Positions 27,101 to 35,587 of a DNA stretch of 64,000 nucleotides are shown here, one piece after another. Below the pieces are notes generated by a model. It was not told the origin of the DNA and made no database searches. It worked only from the letters and a program-made list of their open reading frames with translations. The DNA comes from Cloeon dipterum. Lineage: Eukaryota > Arthropoda > Insecta > Ephemeroptera > Baetidae. The translations under genes were made by a program, and so were the position numbers. Location of the stretch: NCBI RefSeq assembly GCF_949628265.1, contig NC_088786.1:29781681-29845680 (forward strand). The letters run 5' to 3'. Positions within the stretch are counted from its first letter, which is position 1. Every line of letters begins with the position of its first letter.

Positions 27101-29492
27101 AGCAGATAATATTGTATTCTGAAAATGTCATTGTTTAATTTGGCATTGCTAATGAGATTGGATCGAAATACGTAATTATGGAGGTTAATATGGCAGAAAA
27201 TTTAATTGCCATTTTGGAATGCGGTGGAATACCAAGTTATTAGTGTAAGTGCTCCACACGTCATTATGATGTCCATATTTGGGAGCGGGCAGGAAGTCTT
27301 TTTCCAGCCAATTATACACCGTCGTAATCCGTAATCAACATGGTAACATGCGATGTAAACATTCTCGATGTCACGGTAGATACCGAAATCATGCGACACA
27401 ATGGCAGCGATAGCCACAATGTCGCCCTTGAGAGCGAAATCTATGCAAATATTGCTTCTTGCACTCTTTTCATTATTCAGCCGCCACTTGTTCATGCCTT
27501 TTGCGCCAAAGTGTCTGGCTCAGCAGTTAGAGAGGGGTCCTTTCTTCTCAAAGGCGAGCTCTTGTTCCGGCGATAAAAAATGTCACGCGGGGGTGAGGGA
27601 GCACCCTGCCGGCCGTCTGGGTCTCCAGCCTATTGATCCCCGAGGTGGTCGCTGGTGCAGTCGCGCGTGCGCCCCGCTCGAGTGTGCATGCATCCCCAGC
27701 GGCTGGTGCTCGGCAGCGGCCACTGATGGCCCCACGAGTGGCCAAACGCATGAAGAAACGGCGTGAGCTGGACGCCCTGGTGGCTTCCGGCAAGGCACCA
27801 GCCTCCTCCTACTGCTCCAGCGACGAGGGCCCCGACGGAGGCCTCCTGTTCGACGAGGCGCGTCCTCGCAGGAGGAAGCCTCGTCGCGGCCTCCGGGCCC
27901 TCAAGGCTGGCTGTGGCTTTTGCGTAGTGGTTGGCCTATTGCTGGCCGCCGCAGCTCTCACCTGGCTGCTGGCCGACGTCCGAGCTCAGGTGGCCGCACT
28001 CAGGGCCCACCTGGACAGAGGTCTGTTGTGTGGAAATCGCCGAGTCTTGAGTTAATTTGAAATCAGCGTCGCAACTAAAACTTATTCGATATTATTTCCT
28101 TCTTTGCGGCTATTCTGAACAGTTCTCTCTCATTTTAAATAACGAACTTGACTGACCAGATTATTATCAACTGTTCTCACTGTTAAAAGATTTCAATCCA
28201 GAACTCTCCATTCATCGCTCTAGCCGCTGACCTTTGTTGATCGATTTTATAAATTTGCCCTTGATTTTGTTACAGTGTCTTCTAGTTGTGATGGAGTGAG
28301 CAACGATTTATTCCAATGCAGATCGAGTTCAAGGCAATTGCAGCTCAACCAAACCCACTTGGCCGCCCAAATTGAAAATATCACCGCCTTCCTGGCCAAC
28401 ATGTCCACCAGGGTATGACAGTTATCGACTAAATACTATTGCCAAGCATAACGTAACCAAAACATTTGTTTTCAGCTTAATAGCGTGTCTGATGGTCTTC
28501 AAGAAGTTCAAAAGAGGGTGCAAGAGGCGCCCCAGCTAATGACCATTCCAAAAGACCTGAAGGACTTGTCCAACAGTGTGGCTGACCTGGGAAGTCAGAT
28601 AGGTGAAATGAAGTCCACAACGAAACAGCTGCAGGAGCAGACTGGTAACATGTCGTCCAATTTAACTCACCTAGAGGTAAAAAATCGCTTTGTCTCGCAG
28701 AGTTTGAACTTACACCCATATAAATTTCTTAGGCGTTTATTAGTGAAGTGAACAGCACGCTGCAGAGCAGGCAGTTGTCAGCCGCTTCAGTGGCTGGAAA
28801 GGAGGCTGAGATTTCCAAACAGGTGGAAGAACAGGAGAAATGGGCTAAAGAACTTGCCACCTTAGCTAAAAATGTGTCTCAAATCAACTCAACCCTGAGC
28901 AATAAACTGGAATGGATCAGGGATGACTTGAGCAAGGATCATGTAAGTTTATGATCATCACTGGATATTTTAACCCACTTGTACTATTTTTTCTATGAAT
29001 AGAAACTGATCGAGGCTCTGCAAGATCTTGGGCAAAACCTGAGCGCCAAAGTTACCACCCTTGACGCGGAAAGCAACCAAATCAGTGAGCAACAAAAGCT
29101 CAATACAGCCTCGTTCAACACCCAAGTTTGTGTTCACTTTTGGTAATATGCTTTCAATTAATGAATGCTTTCCAAATAGTTGACCGGGACGTCAACCAAA
29201 CTGTCGGACTTTGAGACCAAAATGAGTCGGTTGCAAGATCAGTACAGGGATCTGCAGGCGAAGCAAGAGTCCGTCTTTCACAGGCTGGATCATTTAGACT
29301 CCCAGCCTGTCAGTCCACTTCCCTCCTCCACAGAGTCTGTGGTTCCAGTCCCCAAATCTCCAGGTAAATATCCCAACAAGTTTTCCAGTACTTGTCAAAT
29401 TGGCATCGACTTGATTGACTTTGTCTAATTGATAATTTGTTCCAGTTTCTTCGGCCTTACCTACCACAGTAAAAGCCAAGGAGAGTCCATGA
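24184..29492 (+). CDS. EFCAB14: EFCAB14-like coiled-coil membrane protein, isoform 1 (upstream start)
   Basis: Exons 24184-24311, 26127-26311, 28276-28412, 28476-28676, 28733-28942, 29003-29125, 29180-29363 and 29446-29492, all GT-AG and in phase, give 404 residues. Residues 1-42 (MQNNNKEAFQLLPA to RTRRKVR) are cytosolic-looking, with an acidic/Ser patch and a basic end. Exon 2 adds an Arg-rich segment, a CCCW cluster and one hydrophobic span (LAVCLVVGWMLAISWVALVA), so it is probably a type II membrane protein. The remaining roughly 300 residues are heptad-like helices with Asn-X-Ser/Thr sites (NQT, NIT, NMS, NLT, NST, NVS). Identification rests on the alternative N-terminus (MKKRRELDAL, as in vertebrate EFCAB14) and on the anchor-plus-coiled-coil layout. 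The vertebrate protein carries EF hands at its C-terminus. None is visible here, since the protein stops at VKAKESP. Molecular function is not known from sequence. Confidence 0.75.
24312..27725 (+). other. EFCAB14 5' introns and second promoter region
   Basis: Apart from the small exon at 26127-26311, no coding sequence is visible. 24312-26126 is strongly AT-rich, intron-like DNA. 26312-27500 is similar. GC content rises from about 27540 into the isoform 2 exon, and a second promoter would be expected there. No TATA/Inr pair convinced me. Confidence 0.6.
27726..29492 (+). CDS. EFCAB14: EFCAB14-like protein, isoform 2 (downstream start, own membrane anchor)
   Basis: First exon 27726-28020, then the same six exons from 28276 on, giving 398 residues. 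The N-terminus MAPRVAKRMKKRRELDALVASG matches the vertebrate EFCAB14 start (MKKRKELNALIG, recalled). The Met at 27750 is the exact counterpart and could also be used. A Ser/Asp patch, a basic RPRRRKPRRG stretch and a transmembrane span (CGFCVVVGLLLAAAALTWLLA, about residues 66-86) follow, then the stalk. Its donor (GACAGAG|GTCTGT) is phase 1, the same as isoform 1 exon 2 (TCAG|GTTCAG), so both join the shared exon at 28276. The first exon is GC-rich, unlike the AT-rich DNA around it. The open frame continues upstream of the ATG, so the 5' limit of the exon is uncertain. Confidence 0.85.
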
Positions 29493-29834
29493 GTGCCATA
29501 GCAATCCTTGACTGTCAACATCTTGATTCGGTTAATCCTATCAAGCAGGGTGGATCACAGAATTAACATATGGTTTGCATTTATTACTGGATTGTTACGC
29601 AGCTTGATACTTGGCAAGCACAAGGACGTTGTTATTTGACCCTGCCCCTGATTCACTTACTTAACATAAGGACCTGACCTCCCTTTACTTAGTGATCTTT
29701 AGATAAAGTCTTTATTTGTGTCTGTTGGAGCTCTGGACAAACCCCAGGAATCACGATATGACAAAAGACAATTCGTGTATTCAATATCAAGTCATTTTAA
29801 ATTTTAATCTAGAATTATTAACGACTGTTGATTA

Positions 29835-29840
29835 AATAAA
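29835..29840 (+). terminator. Poly(A) signal AATAAA of EFCAB14
   Basis: First good AATAAA after the stop codon, about 340 bp downstream. Cleavage would fall near 29850-29865, inside the 3' UTR zone of the convergent GCAT gene. Confidence 0.6.
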
Positions 29841-29865
29841 TTTTAGAAACAACGAAATGCATGGT

Positions 29866-29871
29866 TTTATT
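29866..29871 (-). terminator. Poly(A) signal AATAAA of GCAT
   Basis: TTTATT on the plus strand, i.e. AATAAA on the minus strand, 184 bp after the GCAT stop codon. It lies only 25 bp from the EFCAB14 signal on the other strand. Confidence 0.55.
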
Positions 29872-30054
29872 GATGAAATGAAATTCCATTTGTCATTCTC
29901 ATATATATGTATATTTAAAAAAAGATTCAGACCATGGAAAATAAGTATAGAATGAACAATGCTACTATCACCCTTGTTTGTGCTACTAAAAGCAATGAAT
30001 GTGATGAAGTATGGAGAGATAGATGAGATTGCGCTACCAACTACATTTGCAGTC

Positions 30055-31740
30055 TTAAGAGACGACATTAAGCTCTTTGCCGATTCTAACAAATGCGTCG
30101 ACCGCTCTGTCAATGTCATCGTCAGAGTGAGCAGAAGAAATCTGAACCCTGATTCGTGCTTTGCCTTGGGGAACCACAGGGTAGCTGAAGCCGATCACGT
30201 AGATCCCTTCCACTTAAAAAAAACATTAGAAAATCTTGGCAGGATTTTTGTTTTGAACTCACAAAGCATTTTGTCTGCAAACTGTGAGGCAAGCCTTGCG
30301 TCTCCCAGCATAACTGGGCAAATTGGATGTTGCTCCCCAGAAATCGTGAATCCAGCTTTAGTCATGGCAGAGCGAAATCTGGCAGTTCCTTTGGCAACTC
30401 GTTCGCACAGTTCGGAGCTCGACAATAGAAGGTCGAAAACCTGTTAATTAGTTGTATAAACGTTTTATCTCTTATTTTCGCCTTGATTTACCTTGCTGGC
30501 AGATGCAACAACTGGAGGTGGCAGAGAGTTTGAGAACAGATATGGCCTTGACTTTTGCCTCAGCAGATCAATTAACTCCTTTGGGCCGGTTGTATACCCT
30601 CCAGCTGCGCCTCCGAGAGCTTTTCCAAGGGTGGAATTGATGACATCCACCCTCCCCTCGATTCCAAAAAATTCCTCTGTGCCCCTACAATCATTTAAAT
30701 TTTTTTAGCTTCTTGGTGAATACAGAACATACCTCCCAGTTTTTCCAAAAAATCCAGTAGCATGGCATTCATCAATGAATGTCAATGCGTTGTATTTTTC
30801 TGCTAAATCGCAAATGGCTTTCAGAGGTGCAACGTTGCCATCCATGGAAAAAACTCCATCAGTGACAACCAGCTTTGTTCGTGCACTATTTCCAGCTTCT
30901 TTCAATAAATTTTCAAGATCTAAACAAAATAGATGAAGTTAGGTGGACGAGATTTATCATATGTCAATCACTGTACCATTGAGGTCACGGTGTTTGTATC
31001 TGTACTTCTTGGCCTTGCAGAGTCTGATGCCATCAATGATAGAGGCGTGATTAAGCTCATCAGAGAAAACAGCATCTTCTGGGCCCAGCATTGCTTCAAA
31101 CAAGCCAGCATTGGCGTCAAAACAACTTGGGTAGAGAATAGCATCTTCGCGTCCATGAAACTCTGAGATTTGACGCTCAAGTTTCTAAAGAAATATAAAG
31201 GAATTACAAAATAAGCTTTAAAATGTAAAATGTATGCGCACTTTGTGGATGGATTGGGTGCCACAAATAAACCGAACTGAGCTGAGACCTGCGCCAAATT
31301 CGTCTAAAGCTTTCTTTCCAGCTTCGACAACGTCTGGGTGGCTCTAAAAATAAATCATGCAGTAATTTGAAGGATGCCTTAAATAAATATGAAATATAAT
31401 ATTACAGACAGCCCCAGGTAGTTGTTGGCGCAAAAATTGAGGATCTTGTTGTTCGAGCCCTGTACAGAAATTCCAACGTCTTGCTTGGATGTGATGATTC
31501 GTTCAGCCTTCCAAGTTCCAGCAACTTTAATTGCGTTCAGTTGCTCCTTTAGCAAGGATCTAAATGCAGTGTGTGCGTGGGTTCCCCTTGACAGAGCGCC
31601 GGCTAAGCCAACTCTGCACACTGAAACATATAATATTGATTTTCAGACGATACACTTCAAAGACATACTTTAAATGATTATTAAGACAAAAAACAATCAC
31701 CTGAGGATTTCAAGAACACTTTGCACCCTCTGATCATCAT
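30055..31740 (-). CDS. GCAT: Glycine C-acetyltransferase (2-amino-3-ketobutyrate CoA ligase), mitochondrial
   Basis: PLP enzyme that cleaves 2-amino-3-ketobutyrate with CoA to glycine and acetyl-CoA, the second step of threonine breakdown after threonine dehydrogenase, in mitochondria. Exons, 5' to 3': 31701-31740, 31406-31620, 31242-31343, 30977-31184, 30733-30919, 30492-30684, 30263-30440, 30055-30212. All are in phase, for 426 residues (human 419). The N-terminus [20 protein letters not shown] is a basic, Ser/Arg-rich mitochondrial presequence. Family landmarks are [73 protein letters not shown] (the Asp contacts the PLP ring nitrogen), STLGKALGG with the PLP Lys near residue 272, [11 protein letters not shown] and [14 protein letters not shown]. 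The close relatives ALAS and KBL share the fold, but the [19 protein letters not shown] signature and near end-to-end match point to GCAT. Start chosen as the first of two tandem ATGs in the presequence exon. Confidence 0.95.
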
Positions 31741-33051
31741 TCTGGATGACTTTCCTTAAAAATGATGAAAGCAAAAATTGCTCAAGAAAATATTCCCATC
31801 CCCCCTCCCCCTACCCATTTGCCACTCCCCCTTTCGTTTACAGTGGAGAGTGCTAAACGAGTTCCGAAAGAGAGAGACCAAAAAATTAAGACTGCTTTCA
31901 GGAGTGATTCTTTTTCTCGATTCAAATGTATTTTATGGCGTTGTTCTTTGGTAATCAATGACTTCTTACTATTCTGTTAATTAATATAGACAAAATTCGA
32001 GTGTATTTTTTCTGTAATAATAAGCTCCCATTTAAACACACCAAACACCTGCGCTCATCTTCGCTTGCGCAGGATAGTCAAGCACAAGCAGCTGTGTCAT
32101 CTGCTTTGTGTTTACTCAAATCAAAACAACCTCAAATTCAGGTAATTTGCACGACGTCTCTCAGAGGCAGGCAATCAGTGTCTTTTTTAAATTTAGGAGA
32201 GCCGACCTAACTTGCTTTTGAAAGATTCAATTGGATGGATATGTAGGTATTCATTTGAAAAAATCAACCCTAAGTAATTGCATAAGACCTTGATTGACAT
32301 TGTGATAATATGGGAGTGGATGGGAGTGAATCAAAAACTTTTTCAGTTAAAAAATGTATGTACCATGAATAGTTAAAATATTATCTTGTCGGCTCTCAGT
32401 TCTTCTGTTGAAAAAAAACGCAGAAATGAATTATTTTGTGTGATTGATGTTGGTGTGTTACTGTTACATAATAATTAATAATATGGTCTGCTCCTAAGAG
32501 AATCTTATCATTCTTACCATATTAATGCTGAATCACAATATTGAAAACAATTTTGGGGTTATTTTCTATTTCAGCTTGACACATTCCTGAATTACCTGAC
32601 TTATTGCAATATCCTACTAATCGCTTTTAAATTCACAAATTTTAAACCATTTTAACTTAAAAGGGTGATCATGTGATACACTATAACTTCTTATAGATGT
32701 TTAGGTAAACAGTAGGCTTCAGAAACACAGTAGTTATCTAGTTATATATGGTCAAATCTTTTATAATATTTTTTTGTAAATGTAATCCCATATTAAAATT
32801 TTAAATTATAGCACGCATTATTTGTTAATTTGTTTCTCTTATCATCTTTTTTGGAAATGTTAATTTGCGATTAACTAATCGTGGTGTTTTACAAGTATCT
32901 TAAGTTATTCATTTTACAGGAAAAGATTTAAAGCACCCGCTTGTTTTCTAACGCTTGAAACCACAAGAAGTGTCGTTCGTGGCTCATTCTTGAGACTTCC
33001 CCTCCTATCATGTTTGCTGATAATGTGTATTTACTCATTCCTACTGATACT
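31741..33051. other. Intergenic region between GCAT and the peroxidase gene (divergent)
   Basis: GCAT is transcribed leftward and the peroxidase rightward, so this 1.3 kb holds both promoters. Apart from the G-rich motif near GCAT, I see mainly AT-rich DNA and no coding sequence. Confidence 0.6.
31795..31831 (-). promoter_or_regulatory. G-quadruplex-forming motif just upstream of GCAT
   Basis: On the GCAT sense strand there are five G tracts: GGGGG, then after a longer loop GGG-TA-GGGGG-A-GGGGGG-AT-GGG. The last four satisfy the G3+ N1-7 rule with loops of 2, 1 and 2 nt. The motif ends 55 nt before the ATG, so it is in the 5' UTR or core promoter. Confidence 0.6.
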
Positions 33052-33088
33052 TATATAACAGCTCAAACTTCTTTGTATATTTTCATTT
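33052..33088 (+). promoter_or_regulatory. TATA box and initiator of the glutathione peroxidase gene
   Basis: TATATAA at 33052-33058 and an arthropod-type initiator TCATTT at 33083-33088. The A at 33085 is 33 bp from the start of the TATA box, the spacing expected for a focused promoter. The predicted 5' UTR is 238 nt and unspliced up to the ATG at 33323. Confidence 0.55.
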
Positions 33089-33322
33089 GGTTTGAGTGTC
33101 TGTGTGCAGTGAGTAGCGTCTGCTAGTTTATCGGTTAGCTCAAATACTAAAAATAATTTTAACACAATAACTATTGCATGGAGAGTGGTGCTTCACATTA
33201 GTTAAATTATCGACTAGGTTTTTCCTTTAGATAGCTATGGAAATTTTTCCACAACAGCAAATTTCTAAAAAAAAAAACTTGCGCCTCTCTCCTCTCATTT
33301 TAGAGCAAAAATAACATAGAAG

Positions 33323-35258
33323 ATGGTTTTTGCAGTTGGTCGACCTCTACTCGCCCTTATTACTACCAGACTCGTCTCTTGTAGATTCAGCGCCATGGTA
33401 AGTAATGTGTTAATGTCACGTTATATTTTTGCACAACGTAGAGTGGGTTGTGATCAGATCGTAAACATCCAGGGCGATGTTAAAAACAATTTGTAAGGTT
33501 TTTCAGTGGGTTTAAATTGGAAATGAAATATTTCGATGTTCTAAGAAATTTATCCATTTAACTCAATGACCAATAATGAAATCTTCTAAATTATTGAGCA
33601 AAAGAGATCTATATCTCTGTTATTTAAATCTCTTTTTCTACAGTTTTTGAATTAATAATTACTGCGGCGATGCAAACAAATGAAAACCTTTCAAATTTAA
33701 TACAGTATTTTCTGTTGATTTTCAATATAAAAAACGACAAAATTAAAAGCAACGAGGATGAAACCCATTTCAATTAAAATATTATGGAACAACCAACCTC
33801 GAGTGTCGACATTTTGACAAAGTTTTTTAACATATTAAAATGTTGCCACTGGTCTAGTTTTTATTCCATAAATTCTTATGCTCATAAAATTGAAATTTTA
33901 AATTCAATTTTGACATTTTTCATAGACTACAATAATTTTTCATAATATCAATATCACCACTAATGACATTTGAATTACATAATTATGCATCGTTCCTACT
34001 CTTATGTACAAGTCTACAAGAGGACATTAAATTGTTAAGTGCTCTAGCACGATTTAGTAACAAGATGCTCAATTAGTTCATTGGGCTCTTTCTCTCTCTC
34101 ACTCAAAATAATCATAGTTTTTACTAGGATTTAAATCAAATAAGTTCAAGATCTCCGCTATAAGTTTTTTAACATTGCTCGCTCCTTGTATTAATTTTGA
34201 GAGGGATTTTTTTAAAACCCTGTATAATTTGTAGGCCACAGCAGACAACTGGAAGAACGCATCTTCAATTTACGACTTCACTGTCAAGGATATCAAGGGC
34301 AATGAGGTATCCCTGGAAAAGTATAAGTAAGTTTAAAAAAATAGATTTAAGTTATTACAAATACTCATGCATTTCCCACTTGAAATTTCAGGGGACACGT
34401 TTGCATCATTGTGAATGTGGCCTCAAAGTGCGGACTGACCGCTACCAACTACAAGGAGCTGGCCGAGCTGCACGACAAATACCATGAGAGCAAGGGCCTC
34501 AGGATTCTGGCCTTCCCATGCAACCAGTTCGGTGGACAAGTAATTAATCTATCCCATTTCACTGTGAATGGGTAAACTAAGTAAGTTTGAATATTTAGGA
34601 ACCAGGGTCCTCAGAAGACATCGTTTGCTTTGCAATGAAGAACAACGCCAACTTTGACCTGTTTGAGAAAGTTGATGTCAATGGGGACAACGCTTCTCCT
34701 CTGTGGAAATACCTGAAAAGCAAGCAGGGTGGCACCCTGGGAAAGTAAGAGAAATTCTATATAGTCCCAATATCGCTTTCAATAATTCGACTCCTTTTTT
34801 GCAGTTTCATCAAGTGGAACTTCACCAAGTTTGTGATTGACAAAAATGGACAACCCGTTGAGAGACACGGCCCAACTGATGAGCCACTGGTCAGTACTTA
34901 CAAATTAATCTTTACTGAAGTTAAAAGATATTTTATATTCAATATCTGGACCTTTTCTCATTAATTTGAATTTTTTTTCTGATCGGTTCATCTCTTTCAA
35001 GATGGCCCCTGATCACGAAAATTTCTTGTCTCAAAAACATTGCGAACTAATAACATACGCGCACAGGCCTCATTGAAAGAAGCCTAATCCAGAAAAGGAC
35101 CAGTAGTTTTGTAACTGCCCCTGCACCGGGATCTATTATTTAAATGCTAGATCTAATTATCTTTCTACAAATAGTGAAGCAATAAATAATGTACATTGTT
35201 AATATATCCGCATAATTTGTTACAGAAATTTGAGAAGAATTTGGAGAAGTACTGGTAA
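33323..35258 (+). CDS. GPx: GPx4-like (phospholipid hydroperoxide type) glutathione peroxidase, Cys form
   Basis: Reduces hydrogen peroxide and lipid hydroperoxides. Exons 33323-33397, 34235-34326, 34392-34539, 34599-34744, 34805-34889 and 35226-35258 are all in phase, for 192 residues. Residues 1-24 ([20 protein letters not shown]) form a basic/hydrophobic leader, probably mitochondrial. Met25 is the last codon of exon 1 and would start a 168-residue cytosolic form. The active site has Cys69 (VASKCGLT) where vertebrate GPx4 has Sec, Gln in [11 protein letters not shown] (101), and Trp158 and Asn159 in IKWNFTKF. Cys115 (EDIVCFA) lies where Cys-type insect and plant enzymes have the resolving Cys, so thioredoxin may be the electron donor (inference). 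The monomeric GPx4-type loop length agrees. The last exon encodes only [10 protein letters not shown]. Poly(A) signal at 35582. Confidence 0.95.
35002..35076 (+). other. Possible alternative last exon of the peroxidase gene
   Basis: Within the last intron a pyrimidine-rich tract ends in CTCTTTCAAG|ATG. Spliced in phase 0 after the DEPL codons it adds 24 residues (starting [14 protein letters not shown]) and then TGA. AATAAA follows at 35181-35186, 105 bp after the stop. This would replace the [10 protein letters not shown] end. It has no support beyond splice site, frame and poly(A) signal. Confidence 0.25.
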
Positions 35259-35581
35259 AGTATATCTCAAATGTGGTGCCATTCGGACAACATCTTTACA
35301 ACACGCCGTTGTCATCACTTTTTGTCTCCCTTTGACCTCTTTAAATTGTTCTGCATTTTGAACATTAGCAAACTGGAATTGTTTGACAAAAAGTAGTATT
35401 CCTTATCTTCAAAGACTGCTGATATTTTCACTAACTTCCTAAAGCAGCGTGTTGATTTCTTTGTTGACATCTATTTGAAAATCATGTTCCAATTTAAACC
35501 AAAGTAATTACGTTGTTAGTGTCGCAACACAATGGTGAATGGCTTGTTAGCACATGGTGTGCATTTTGTTAATTGACATGA

Positions 35582-35587
35582 AATAAA
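35582..35587 (+). terminator. Poly(A) signal AATAAA of the peroxidase gene
   Basis: AATAAA about 325 bp after the stop codon, followed by a T-rich stretch (TTTTTTATT) as expected of a downstream element. Confidence 0.6.

Noticed and set aside
30465..31621. GCAT exons as 5-aminolevulinate synthase
   Set aside because: Same alpha-oxoamine synthase family, but length, N-terminus and the SIHK and [19 protein letters not shown] segments fit GCAT.
35002..35110. TGA in the peroxidase intron as a selenocysteine codon
   Set aside because: The active site already has Cys, the frame after the TGA soon meets TAG, and no SECIS-like element was seen.
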